Of a DNA stretch of 64,000 bases, positions 34,730 to 43,150 are shown in pieces; position 1 is the stretch's first letter, and each line of letters opens with the position of its first letter. The stretch is from an uncultured Oscillospiraceae bacterium (lineage in GTDB: Bacteria; Bacillota; Clostridia; Oscillospirales; Ruminococcaceae): assembly GCA_934513685.1 (NCBI GenBank), contig CAKSWY010000006.1, forward strand, positions 35,414 to 99,413, written 5' to 3'. A program made the position numbers and the translations under genes. The notes below the pieces were generated by a model. It worked only from the letters and a program-made list of their open reading frames with translations, did no database searches and had not been told where the DNA came from.

Positions 34730-35863
34730 ATGCTTATCAAAGGCGGACTGGTATTGGATTTTGTTGAAAACTGCTTTACAGTGAAAGACATTCGCGTGTG
34801 CGGCAGCAAGATCACCGAAATGGCCCCGGCCCTGGCCCCGGAAGAGGGGGAAGAGGTGCTGGATGCCTCCGGCAGCTACATCACCCCCGGCCTGATCGAC
34901 GCACACAGCCACCTGCTCATCAGCGAAGAGGGCATGGGCTCCATCGGCGACGACTGCTGCGATTATTCCGACGCACTGACCCCCCAGCTGGAAGTGCTGG
35001 ACGGCATGTATCCCTTTGACCGGGCGGTGGAGCGCTCGGCCAAAGCGGGCGTGACCAGCGTGCTGGTGTGCCCCGGCAGCGACGGCGTGATCGGCGGCGT
35101 GTGCTCGGTGGCCAAGCTCAAGGGCACGGTGGCCGATGAGATGCTCGTTCTGCGCCACGCCGCCATGAAGGGCGCGCTGGGCGAAAATCCCAAAACCGCC
35201 AAGCACGGCTTTGCCTCCCGCATGGGCGTTGCCTACACCCTGCGCAAGTGCCTGGAGGACACCAAAGAATATATGTATGACCGGGCCCAGGCCGAAAAGA
35301 ACGGCAGCCACTTCCGGAAGGACCCCGGCATGGAGAACATGGCCCTGGTGCTGGAAAAGAAAATGCCCCTGCACCTGCATGTGCACCGGTCGGACGACAT
35401 CTGCACCGCCATTCGCATCGGCAAGGAATACGACCTGGACGTGGTGCTCATCCACTGCACCGACGGCATTGCCGTGGCCGACTACATCGCCAAGAGCGGC
35501 TACCCCGCCATCGTAGGCCCCAGCATGGGCTGTGCCTCCAAAAACGAGGTGTGGGCCAAGAGCTTTGAAACCGCCGGGGTGCTCAGCCGGGCGGGCGTGA
35601 AGGTGTGCCTGACCGCCGACCATGACGTGACCCCGCTGTACTACCTGCCCACCTACGCCGAAATGGCCGCCCGCTACGGCATGGACCAGATCGAGGCACT
35701 GAAGGCGGTGACCCTGAACCCGGCTCAGGTGCTGCGCATTGATGACCGGAAGGGTTCGCTGCAGGTGGGCAAGGACGCCGACCTGGTGGTGTGGAACGCC
35801 CACCCCTTCGACGTAACGGCACGGGCCCGCCACGTCTTCATTGAAGGAGAACCCATATGCTGA
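34730..35863 (+). CDS. Metal-dependent amidohydrolase
   Basis: A 377-residue cytoplasmic hydrolase, started at ATG 34730 (MLIKGGLVLD; AAGGAG ten bases upstream). It has the small beta-sandwich and TIM-barrel layout of imidazolonepropionase/dihydroorotase-like enzymes. Metal ligands visible: HxH in DAHSHL (His59, His61), HLHVHR (His217, His219), IHCTDG (His242) and TADHD (Asp297). The C-terminal GSLQVGKDADLVVW closes the sandwich. It hydrolyses a cyclic or acyl amide; the substrate is unknown but is probably carried by the flanking YfcC proteins. The last seven bases overlap the second yfcC start. Confidence 0.85.
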   Translation: MLIKGGLVLDFVENCFTVKDIRVCGSKITEMAPALAPEEGEEVLDASGSYITPGLIDAHSHLLISEEGMGSIGDDCCDYSDALTPQLEVLDGMYPFDRAVERSAKAGVTSVLVCPGSDGVIGGVCSVAKLKGTVADEMLVLRHAAMKGALGENPKTAKHGFASRMGVAYTLRKCLEDTKEYMYDRAQAEKNGSHFRKDPGMENMALVLEKKMPLHLHVHRSDDICTAIRIGKEYDLDVVLIHCTDGIAVADYIAKSGYPAIVGPSMGCASKNEVWAKSFETAGVLSRAGVKVCLTADHDVTPLYYLPTYAEMAARYGMDQIEALKAVTLNPAQVLRIDDRKGSLQVGKDADLVVWNAHPFDVTARARHVFIEGEPIC

Positions 35864-37260
35864 AAAACACAAAGTGGAAGGACAAACTGCTCCATATCAA
35901 GCTGCCGCACACCTATGTGCTGTTGACCATGATCCTGCTGGCCGTGGTGGCCATGGCCTATGTGATCCCCTCCGGTCAGTATGACCGCGTATTTGATGAA
36001 GCCGCCAAGCGAACCATTGTTCTGCCGGACAGCTTCCATTATGTGGAGGGAAAACAGCCCGGGATCTTCGATATTTTCCTTTCGGTGTATCGAGGGTACG
36101 TAAGCGCGGCAAATATCTTGTTCCTGGTTGTGTTTGCCTATGGCTTTGTGTATATGCTGAACAAAAACGGCACGCTGCACGCCGCCGTTCATGCCCTCAT
36201 CCGGCTGGTGGGCGACCGCACCCAGCTGCTCATCCCGGTGGGTATGCTCCTGTTCGGCCTGCTGGGTTCTACCCTGGGCATTTTCGAGGAGACCTACGGC
36301 CTTGTTCCCGTGTTTGCGGGCATTATGGCGGCCCTGGGGTACGACACGCTGGTGGGCGGCGTGGTGGTGTATGTGGGCGTGGCCACCGGCTTTGCGGCCG
36401 CCACGGTGAACCCCTTCTCGGTGGGCATTGCCCAGACCATCGCCGAGGTTCCCCTGAACTCCGGCGTGTGGTTCCGGGCCATCGTGTTTGTGGTGTTTGA
36501 GGGGGTGGCCATCTGGTATGTGATGCGCTACGCCCGCATGGTAAAGGCCGACCCCACCAAATCGGTGCTGTACAACTGCGACGAGGTGGAGCCGCTGCAA
36601 ATGGCCGGCGACCCCACCGATGTGGCCATGACCGGGCGGCGCAAACTGTGCCTGGTGCTGTTTGTGGGCACCGTGGGCATCATGCTGTACGGCACCACCT
36701 GCCTGGGCTGGTACATTGACGAGCTTTCCGCCATGTTCCTGGCCATGATGTTCGTGGTGGGCGTGGCCGGCGGCAGCAGCCTGACCCAGGTGATGCAGGA
36801 TTTCATCGAGTCCACCAAAAGCGTGGTGCCCTCCATCCTCATCATCGGCTTTACCCGGGGCATTCTCATCACCATGCAGGAGGCCCTGATCTCCGACACC
36901 ATCGTGCACGCCCTGTCCTCGCTGCTGAAAACCTCGAACCCGGTGCTCTCTGCCATCGGGATGCTGGTGCTTCAGAGCATCATCAACTTTTTCATTGACG
37001 GCTCGTCCAGCCAGGCCACCATCACCATGCCCATTATGGCCCCGGTGGCCGACATTGTGGGCCTGAGCCGCCAGACCGCCGTGCTGGCCTACTGCTTCGG
37101 CGACGGCTTTTCAGATATGTTCTGGCCCACCAACTGCTCGCTGCAATGCGGCCTGATGGGCATCCCCCTGAACCGGTGGTACCGATTCATCACACCACTG
37201 TTCTTCATCATGGTGGTGCTGCAGTTCCTGTTTATGGGCATTTCCGTCTATGTGTTCTGA
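35857..37260 (+). CDS. YfcC family carrier, second copy
   Basis: A 467-residue paralogue of the carrier two genes upstream and of equal length. ATG 35857 has AAGGAGA upstream and overlaps the amidohydrolase stop. Motifs mirror the first copy: AYVIPSGQYDRV, FAYGFVYMLNKNG, EETYGLVPVFAGI, NPFSVGIAQ and IDGSSSQATITMPIMAPVADI. The paralogues differ throughout, so this is an older duplication than the gltS pair. One copy may import substrate while the other exports a product, or they may be antiporters for related acids; that is inference. Confidence 0.85.
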   Translation: MLKNTKWKDKLLHIKLPHTYVLLTMILLAVVAMAYVIPSGQYDRVFDEAAKRTIVLPDSFHYVEGKQPGIFDIFLSVYRGYVSAANILFLVVFAYGFVYMLNKNGTLHAAVHALIRLVGDRTQLLIPVGMLLFGLLGSTLGIFEETYGLVPVFAGIMAALGYDTLVGGVVVYVGVATGFAAATVNPFSVGIAQTIAEVPLNSGVWFRAIVFVVFEGVAIWYVMRYARMVKADPTKSVLYNCDEVEPLQMAGDPTDVAMTGRRKLCLVLFVGTVGIMLYGTTCLGWYIDELSAMFLAMMFVVGVAGGSSLTQVMQDFIESTKSVVPSILIIGFTRGILITMQEALISDTIVHALSSLLKTSNPVLSAIGMLVLQSIINFFIDGSSSQATITMPIMAPVADIVGLSRQTAVLAYCFGDGFSDMFWPTNCSLQCGLMGIPLNRWYRFITPLFFIMVVLQFLFMGISVYVF

Positions 37261-37307
37261 GCCTTTCCCGCGCCGGCCTTCCCTCGAGCGCCGGCACATT
37301 CCTTTCC

Positions 37308-37345
37308 GCCCCCGCCGGATTCCCTGCCCGGCGGGGGCGCTTTTT
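37308..37345 (+). terminator. Terminator of the YfcC operon
   Basis: GCCCCCGCCGG/CCGGCGGGGGC followed by GC and five T. It lies between convergent genes and its T-tract touches the LysR stop codon. Confidence 0.85.
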
Positions 37346-38303
37346 ATCCCTGCACCCCGCACACCCGCTTCAAACACTCCACGTACCGCCGCCCCATCGG
37401 GGAGAGAGGCTGGTCTTTCAGGTGAATGCAGTACAGGCTGTTGTTGTAGCCCTCCGGGTCCTGGGTGTGGGGCGGGTAGGGGAAGGGCAGAAAGCACAGG
37501 CCGAACTCCGCCAGTTCTTCCCCCTCGATCTGGTTGCCCAGGGCAATGCAGTCCGTCTGGGCCAGCAGGTTGTGCATGGTGGCCCGGCTGCGCACCGAGA
37601 TCACCTGCCGGAACCGGTCGAACTCCAGCAGGTCCGCCAGTGAAACGTCGTTGTAATAGCCGTCCTCCAGGCTGTACACCCCGGTGCCCGGCTGAGAGCG
37701 GAACATCACCAGCCCGTACCGGTACAGCTCTTCCAGCCCAAAGCCGGGCATTCGGGTCAGCGGGTGCCCCGCCCGCAGAAGCAGGTGCATCCGGGTGGAG
37801 GCCACCCGGTGCAGGGCAATGCGCCGGGCGTGGAAAAACGCCTCGTTGGACACCCGGTTGCGCTCCTTCAAAAACAGAATGCCCAGATCGGCCTGGCGGG
37901 TGTGCACCTGCTGCACCACCTGCACGGAGGACTGTTCCTCATAGCCCAGCCGCAGGGTGCGGCCTGGGTTTTCCGCCAGCAGCTGCAAAAAGGCATCCAC
38001 CCCATAGGTGGAGGGGAAGGCCGCAATGCGCAGGCTGGCCGCGCCGCCCGCGGCCTGAAAGGTGCGGCGGAACTGCTGGGCCTGAGCGGCCAGGTCCCGG
38101 GCCATCTGCAAAAACAGGCGGCCCTGTTCGGTGGGGCACAGCCCCTCCCGCCCGCGGGTGAAAATGGTCAGGCCGTACTCCTGCTCGGCCTGGCGCACCA
38201 GGCGGCTCAGGTAGGGCTGGGAGACGTACAGGTGCCGTGCCGCCTCCGACAGGCTGCCGTACTGTTCAATGGCGGCCAGATACTCCAGCATGTTGATGTT
38301 CAT
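37344..38303 (-). CDS. LysR family transcriptional regulator
   Basis: A 319-residue regulator, started at ATG 38303 (MNINMLEYLAAIEQYG; GAGAGGAG upstream). The N-terminal helix-turn-helix is GSLSEAARHLYVSQPYLSRLVRQAEQ (split here for reading: GSLSEAARHLYVSQPY then LSRLVRQAEQ), followed by the linker helix and a periplasmic-binding-protein-like effector domain (about 90-310). It is divergent from pxpABC and is probably its activator, with 5-oxoproline or glutamate as co-inducer; that is inferred from position. Two dyads lie in the shared intergenic region. Confidence 0.88.
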   Translation of the reverse strand: MNINMLEYLAAIEQYGSLSEAARHLYVSQPYLSRLVRQAEQEYGLTIFTRGREGLCPTEQGRLFLQMARDLAAQAQQFRRTFQAAGGAASLRIAAFPSTYGVDAFLQLLAENPGRTLRLGYEEQSSVQVVQQVHTRQADLGILFLKERNRVSNEAFFHARRIALHRVASTRMHLLLRAGHPLTRMPGFGLEELYRYGLVMFRSQPGTGVYSLEDGYYNDVSLADLLEFDRFRQVISVRSRATMHNLLAQTDCIALGNQIEGEELAEFGLCFLPFPYPPHTQDPEGYNNSLYCIHLKDQPLSPMGRRYVECLKRVCGVQG

Positions 38304-38340
38304 GGCGGCTCCTCTCCGTGGGCGCACTCGCGCGCCGTCT

Positions 38341-38409
38341 ATAACACTTTGGTTATGATTCCCGGCCGGAAAAAGCATTGGCCAAACCCGCCGGGGCGTG
38401 GTATAACCA
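38341..38409. promoter_or_regulatory. Candidate LysR-binding dyads in the LysR-pxpA intergenic region
   Basis: ATAAC-N6-GTTAT at 38341-38356 and TGGT-N3-ACCA at 38399-38409, 37 and 95 bases upstream of the LysR start. The two are about 55 bases apart, as for paired recognition and activation sites. A TATTAT at about 38515 could be the pxpA -10; no good -35 was seen. The rest of the 38304-38625 gap is unremarkable. Confidence 0.4.
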
Positions 38410-38625
38410 GAGTGGAAGAAATATCTCCGGCTGGCTCATAAATGCAGCCCCGAACGGCCCGGCATCGGCCCCGCGGCCGGTGCAGTGCCTCTCCCCGCGC
38501 AAATAAAACCAATTTATTATACCTTATCCGCCGGGGCGGCTGTCAACACCGCCGGGCGGGCACATTCTTCAAAACCGAAAACACATCCGGCGGCGCACCC
38601 CGCCCCGGCAAGGAGGTTCTTTTTT

Positions 38626-39393
38626 ATGTACAAAGTCGATCTGAACAGCGATCTGGGCGAGAGCTTCGGCGCGTATACCATCGGGCTGGACAGCCAGGTG
38701 GTGCAGTACGTCTCCTCGGTCAACGTGGCCTGCGGTTACCACGCGGGCGACCCGCTGGTGATGGACAAGACCGTGGCCGCGGCCAAGGCGGCGGGCGTAG
38801 CCGTGGGCGCGCACCCCGGCTACCCGGACCTGATGGGCTTCGGCCGCCGGAACATGGTGTGCACCCCCGCCGAGGCCAAGGCCTATGTGCAGTACCAGAT
38901 GGGCGCGCTGCTGGCCTTCTGCGCCGCCCACGGGGTGGCCCTGCAGCACGTGAAGCCCCACGGCGCCCTGTACAACATGGCCGCCAAGGACGAAGCCCTG
39001 GCCGCCGGCATTGCCGAGGGCATTGCCTCGGTGGACAAGAGTGTGATCCTGCTGGGGCTGGCGGGCAGCAAGCTGCTGAGCGCAGGCCGGGCCGCCGGGC
39101 TGCGGGTGGCCAGCGAGGTATTTGCGGACCGGGCCTATCAGGCCGACGGCAGCCTGGTGCCCCGCTCCAAGCCCGGCGCGGTGATTCACGACGCCGACGA
39201 GGCCATTGCCCGCACCGTGCGCATGGTGAAGGAGGGCAAGGTCACGGCCATCACCGGCGAAGAGGTGGCCATTGAGGCCCACTCCATCTGCGTGCATGGC
39301 GACAACCCGGACGCCGTGGAGTTCGTCCGGCGCATCCGGGCCAGACTGGAAGCCGAGGGCGTGACCATCGCCCCCATCGCCCAGATCGTGTAA
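38626..39393 (+). CDS. pxpA: 5-oxoprolinase subunit A (LamB/YcsF family)
   Basis: A 255-residue protein; ATG 38626 (MYKVDLNSDLGESFG) has AAGGAGG ten bases upstream. VDLNSDLGESFGAY, NVACGYHAGDP and VGAHPGYPDLMGFGRR are diagnostic for the LamB/YcsF family. With PxpB and PxpC it forms the ATP-dependent 5-oxoprolinase that opens 5-oxo-L-proline to L-glutamate; PxpA has the amidohydrolase-like barrel. The three genes are contiguous (13-base gap, then an ATGA overlap), as in Escherichia coli and Bacillus. Confidence 0.92.
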   Translation: MYKVDLNSDLGESFGAYTIGLDSQVVQYVSSVNVACGYHAGDPLVMDKTVAAAKAAGVAVGAHPGYPDLMGFGRRNMVCTPAEAKAYVQYQMGALLAFCAAHGVALQHVKPHGALYNMAAKDEALAAGIAEGIASVDKSVILLGLAGSKLLSAGRAAGLRVASEVFADRAYQADGSLVPRSKPGAVIHDADEAIARTVRMVKEGKVTAITGEEVAIEAHSICVHGDNPDAVEFVRRIRARLEAEGVTIAPIAQIV

Positions 39394-39406
39394 GGAGGTA
39401 CCGTGC

Positions 39407-40144
39407 ATGGAACAGCCCCGTTTTCTGCTCACCGGGGACACCTCGCTCTCGGTGGAATTCGGCAATGAGATCAGCGAGGCCATCAACCGGCGCATCCGGG
39501 CCTTCGGGCTGGCACTGGAGGCCGCGGCCATCCCCGGCGTGACCGAGCTGGTGCCCACCTACCGCAGCATGATGATCCACTACGACCCGGAGGTCATCGG
39601 GTACGAAGCCCTCAAGGCCCGCCTGACGGCGGTGCTGGGCGGGCTGGATCAGGTCGCCCTGCCCCCCAGCCAGGTGCTGGAGATCCCGGTTCTGTACGGC
39701 GGCGAGGCCGGGCCGGACCTTGCCTTTGTGGCCGAGCACGCGGGCCTGACCCCCGAGGAGGTCATCGCCCGGCACACCAGGCCCGAATACCTCATCTATA
39801 TGCTGGGCTTCACCCCCGGCTTCACCTATCTGGGCGGGCTGGATGAGCGCCTGAACACCCCCCGCCTGGCCCAGCCCCGGGTGTCCATCCCGGCCGGCTC
39901 GGTGGGCATTGCCGGCAGCCAGACCGGCGTGTACCCCATTGCTTCCCCCGGCGGCTGGCAGCTCATCGGCCGCACCCCGGTGCGGATGTACGACCCCCAC
40001 CGGGCCGTGCCCATTCTGCCCAAGGCCGGGCAGTACATCCATTTTTATCCCATTGACCAGGCAGAGTACGACCGCATTGCCGCGCTGGAGGCGGGCGAGG
40101 GCTACACCTGCCGCTGCCACGCCAGAGAGGAGGACGTACAATGA
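39407..40144 (+). CDS. pxpB: 5-oxoprolinase subunit B (KipI family)
   Basis: A 245-residue protein; ATG 39407 is preceded by AAGGAGGT. The N-terminal domain (about 1-90) and cyclophilin-like C-terminal domain carry the signature YMLGFTPGFTYLGGLDERL and RVSIPAGSVGIAGSQTGVYP, diagnostic for KipI/PxpB. It forms the catalytic complex with PxpC, phosphorylating 5-oxoproline. In B. subtilis the KipI homologue also inhibits the sporulation kinase KinA; no sign of that role can be read here. Its last four bases are the first of pxpC. Confidence 0.92.
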   Translation: MEQPRFLLTGDTSLSVEFGNEISEAINRRIRAFGLALEAAAIPGVTELVPTYRSMMIHYDPEVIGYEALKARLTAVLGGLDQVALPPSQVLEIPVLYGGEAGPDLAFVAEHAGLTPEEVIARHTRPEYLIYMLGFTPGFTYLGGLDERLNTPRLAQPRVSIPAGSVGIAGSQTGVYPIASPGGWQLIGRTPVRMYDPHRAVPILPKAGQYIHFYPIDQAEYDRIAALEAGEGYTCRCHAREEDVQ

Positions 40145-41085
40145 GCATTACCGTGCTGAACCCCGGCCTGCTGACCACCGTGCAGGACCTGGGCCGGATG
40201 GGCTACCAGCAGTTCGGCGTGTCGGTCTCCGGCGTGATGGACCCCCGGGCCGCCGCCATCGGCAACATTCTGGTGGGCAACCCCCAGGGGGAGGCCGTGC
40301 TGGAGTGTACCCTCATGGGGCCGCAGCTGAAATTTGAGACGGACGAGGTCATCGCCATTACCGGCGGCGACCTTTCGCCCACGGTGGACGGCCAGCCCGT
40401 GCCCGCCTACGCCGCGCTGGCCGTAAAGGCTGGGCAGACCCTGCGCTTCGGGGCGCCCAAGGCGGGCTGCCGGGCCTACATCGCCTTTGCAGGCGGGCTG
40501 GACATCCCCCTCGTAATGGGCAGCCGCTCCACCTACATGAAGGCCGCCATCGGCGGCTTTGAGGGCCGCAAGCTGCAAAAAGGGGACGCGCTGGGCCTGC
40601 GCGCCCCGGTGGCCGGTTACGCCAACCTGCACCAGCGGGCCATTGCGCCGGAGTTCGTGCCCCGGCCGGTGTACACCCTCCGGGTGGTGCTGGGCCCGCA
40701 GGACGACGCCTTCACCCCCGAGGGCGTAGCCACCTTCCTGGGCAGCGAATACACCGTGACCAACGAGTTTGACCGCATGGGCTGCCGCATGGACGGCCCG
40801 GCCATCCAGCACAAAAACGGCGGTGACATCATCTCGGACGGCATCGCCTTCGGGGCCATTCAGGTGCCCGGCAGCGGCAAGCCCATCCTCATGGGGGCTG
40901 ACCGGCAGACCACCGGCGGCTACACCAAAATCGCCACCGTCATCTCGGCGGACTTCCGCCTTCTGGCCCAGCTGAAAGCCGGGGACAAGGTCCGCTTTGA
41001 GGCGGTGAGCGTTCAGGCCGCCCAGCAGGCCCTGCACTTCCAGCGGGGCGCGCTGGCCCTGCTGGCCGATGTGGTAAAGGGATAA
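40141..41085 (+). CDS. pxpC: 5-oxoprolinase subunit C (KipA / biotin-dependent carboxyltransferase-like)
   Basis: A 314-residue protein of the KipA family, started at ATG 40141 in an ATGA overlap with pxpB. LTTVQDLGRMGYQQFGVSVSG, FAGGLDIPLVMGSRSTYMKA and MGADRQTTGGYTKIATV mark the family (the first listed piece trimmed: DLGRMGYQQFGVSVSG). It completes the 5-oxoprolinase complex. A 14-bp hairpin follows the stop, then the DUF1445 gene. Confidence 0.92.
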   Translation: MSITVLNPGLLTTVQDLGRMGYQQFGVSVSGVMDPRAAAIGNILVGNPQGEAVLECTLMGPQLKFETDEVIAITGGDLSPTVDGQPVPAYAALAVKAGQTLRFGAPKAGCRAYIAFAGGLDIPLVMGSRSTYMKAAIGGFEGRKLQKGDALGLRAPVAGYANLHQRAIAPEFVPRPVYTLRVVLGPQDDAFTPEGVATFLGSEYTVTNEFDRMGCRMDGPAIQHKNGGDIISDGIAFGAIQVPGSGKPILMGADRQTTGGYTKIATVISADFRLLAQLKAGDKVRFEAVSVQAAQQALHFQRGALALLADVVKG

Positions 41086-41103
41086 GCCCCAGAGCGTCCC
41101 GCG

Positions 41104-41136
41104 TTTTCCACATTCAGTACCCTGAATGGTGGAAAA
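41104..41136 (+). other. Intercistronic hairpin between pxpC and the DUF1445 gene
   Basis: Arms TTTTCCACATTCAG and CTGAAT-G-GTGGAAAA pair with one bulge around TACC. No T-tract follows, so mRNA processing, stability or an operator are the options. Confidence 0.5.
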
Positions 41137-41207
41137 CCCGCCCGACTTTTCCGCCTGCCACCTGAACCCCGTCCGCCGTTTTTCCGCAACAAGAAAGGAG
41201 CCGACCC

Positions 41208-42032
41208 ATGGCTTTTGACATTACCCCTTACATCCACCAGACTCCTGCCCAGGTGCGGGCCGCCATCCGCCGGGGCGAGATCGACTTCCCCACGGCGGGT
41301 ATGTGCGCCGGTTACGCCCAGGCCAACCTGGTCATTCTGCCGCCGGAGTACGCCGCCGATTTTGAGGAGTACACCCGCCTGAATCCCTTCCCCTGCCCGG
41401 TGCTGGAGATCGTGAAGGGCAGCCCCCTCACCCACGCCATGGGCGAGGGAGCCAGCCTGGTCACCGACATTCCCCGCTACCGGGTGTATGAGAACGGCGT
41501 GTTCACCAAAGAGCTGACCGATGCCTCCGCCTACTGGAAGGAGGGCTATGTGGGCTTTTTGATCGGGTGCAGCTTCTCCTTTGAAGAGGCGCTGCTGGCC
41601 GCGGGCATTCCCGTGCGGCACATTGAGCAGGGCTGCAACGTGCCCATGTTCAAAACCAGCATTGCCACCAAAAAGGCCGGCCCGTTTGAAGGCCCCATGG
41701 TGTGCAGCATGCGCCCCATGACCCCCGAGCAGGCCCAGCGTGCCTATGAGATCACCGCCGCCATGCCCAACGTGCACGGCGCCCCGGTGCAGATCGGCCA
41801 CCCGGAAGCCATCGGCGTGGCCGATGTGATGAAGCCGGACTACGGCGACCCGGTGGAGATCCGGGAAGGGGAGATCCCGGTGTTCTGGCCCTGCGGCGTG
41901 ACCCCCCAGGCCGCCGTGGAAAACGCCAAGCCCCCCATTGTGATCACCCACGCCCCCGGCCATATGTTCATCACCGACATCCGCAACGCCGACCTGAACG
42001 ACTATCTGGAGCGGCGCAAGCGGAATCAATAA
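41208..42032 (+). CDS. DUF1445 protein, putative D-glutamate cyclase / hydro-lyase
   Basis: A 274-residue protein; ATG 41208 has AAAGGAG upstream. IRRGEIDFPTAGMCAGYAQAN, FLIGCSFSFEEALLAAGIP, NVPMFKTSI, MRPM and FWPCGVTPQAA (the first trimmed to FPTAGMCAGYAQAN) are characteristic of the DUF1445 family, long labelled putative hydro-lyase. The mammalian mitochondrial member (DGLUCY) converts D-glutamate to 5-oxo-D-proline. Its place directly after a 5-oxoprolinase operon supports a D-glutamate/5-oxoproline role here. It probably shares the pxp transcript, as no other promoter is evident. Confidence 0.85.
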   Translation: MAFDITPYIHQTPAQVRAAIRRGEIDFPTAGMCAGYAQANLVILPPEYAADFEEYTRLNPFPCPVLEIVKGSPLTHAMGEGASLVTDIPRYRVYENGVFTKELTDASAYWKEGYVGFLIGCSFSFEEALLAAGIPVRHIEQGCNVPMFKTSIATKKAGPFEGPMVCSMRPMTPEQAQRAYEITAAMPNVHGAPVQIGHPEAIGVADVMKPDYGDPVEIREGEIPVFWPCGVTPQAAVENAKPPIVITHAPGHMFITDIRNADLNDYLERRKRNQ

Positions 42033-42066
42033 GCCTTCCCGGCCATACAGCTGCCCCCCGGCAGCA

Positions 42067-42100
42067 AAAAACGCGATGCAGAATTCTGCATCGCGTTTTT
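42067..42100. terminator. Bidirectional terminator
   Basis: A perfect 34-bp palindrome: left arm AAAAACGCGATGCAGAA at 42067-42083 mirrored at 42084-42100, with T-runs on both strands. It serves the convergent DUF1445 gene and the small membrane protein gene. Confidence 0.9.
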
Positions 42101-42120
42101 GTTTGCCGTTTGCGTCCGGG

Positions 42121-42825
42121 TCACTCCGGAACGGCCGGGGCCGACGGCTGGCTCTCTAAGGACAGGCCCTGCAAAACCTCCTCCCGCCGCTTGAGCAGCT
42201 GGGTCATGCGGGCGCAGGTGGCAATGGCATTGTCCACCTCCCGCTTGTAGCACTGGTTCTGCAGGGTCTCCAGCTCGTGCAGCAGCCGCTGGTCCATATC
42301 CTCGGCCAGCACGGTGGCCCGGCGGTTGCTCTGGCCGATGCGCTCGCACATCTCCAGCAGCCGGTCCATCAAACGGCGGTCCGTCGCGCCGATGGCCAGC
42401 TCCGCCACGCAGGACTCAATCCACGCCAGGTTGCTGTCCTCCACAATGGGCTCGCTGCTGCGCTCCAAATGGGTGGTCACCAGAAACAGCACCGCGCCGT
42501 ACAGGAAGGGAATCATCACCTGCACGCCCATGGCCATGCGGAAGGTCACGCCCGGCCAGTACAGAAGCACCAGCCCGGCCGCCAGCGCGCCCCAGAAATA
42601 CCAGCGCACCAGAGGCAGGCCCTGGCCGTCGCCCTCATGGTGCGAAAGCCAGTCGGTCAGGCTGACCAGCCGAACGCCGAAGGCCAGCGTCACAAAAGAA
42701 TAGCACAGCCAGAATACATCGTTCCTCCGGCTCTGCCCCAAAAAGCAAAACAGGTTGAACGCCGCCAGCAGCGCCAGATAGGCCGCAATGCGGGGCCACC
42801 GTTTTGTGGCAGGGGTACGATCCAT
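42121..42825 (-). CDS. Hypothetical four-helix membrane protein with coiled-coil tail
   Basis: A 234-residue protein I do not recognise. ATG 42825 (MDRTPATKRWPRIAAYL) has GAGGAGAG upstream. Four hydrophobic segments lie in residues 12-120, then a helical, charged cytoplasmic tail (about 125-225, with CVAELAIGATDRRLMDRLLE and LLHELETLQNQCYKREV). The form resembles small regulatory membrane proteins. It is a single-gene unit with a good promoter and shares a bidirectional terminator with the DUF1445 gene. Confidence 0.7.
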   Translation of the reverse strand: MDRTPATKRWPRIAAYLALLAAFNLFCFLGQSRRNDVFWLCYSFVTLAFGVRLVSLTDWLSHHEGDGQGLPLVRWYFWGALAAGLVLLYWPGVTFRMAMGVQVMIPFLYGAVLFLVTTHLERSSEPIVEDSNLAWIESCVAELAIGATDRRLMDRLLEMCERIGQSNRRATVLAEDMDQRLLHELETLQNQCYKREVDNAIATCARMTQLLKRREEVLQGLSLESQPSAPAVPE

Positions 42826-42913
42826 GATCTCTCTCCTCCTCAAACAAGCAGAGCGCCGGCGGCTTCTCATACAACGCCGCCCTTCCCGTCACTCTGTCTG
42901 ATTTCCTTTATAA

Positions 42914-42942
42914 ATTATAGTCGTTTTTTCCATTTTGCGCAA
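42914..42942 (-). promoter_or_regulatory. Promoter of the four-helix membrane protein
   Basis: Minus strand TTGCGC (42942-42937), 17-base spacer, perfect TATAAT (42919-42914). Confidence 0.65.
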
Positions 42943-42997
42943 CAACTTTTCCATGTCCTTACGAAAATAAAGCGGGCGGTTTTGCCCTGCACAAAGC

Positions 42998-43058
42998 AAA
43001 AAAAGCAGGGGCCGGCCTTGCCGCCACCGGCGGCTGTGAGCAGGCCCTCTGCTTTTTT
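42998..43058 (-). terminator. Terminator of the hyuAB-FrlB operon
   Basis: AAAGCAG/CTGCTTT arms, extended by GGGGCC/GGCCC, with T-runs on both strands. It lies about 95 bases past the SIS-protein stop. Confidence 0.75.
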
Positions 43059-43150
43059 GTATGCAAGCCCCGCGCCGGCCGGAGAGGGAGGAGGCCGGGC
43101 AGGAGTTCAGGAAAAGCTAAGAGGCATCACGGAGAAAAAGGGGAGAACGA

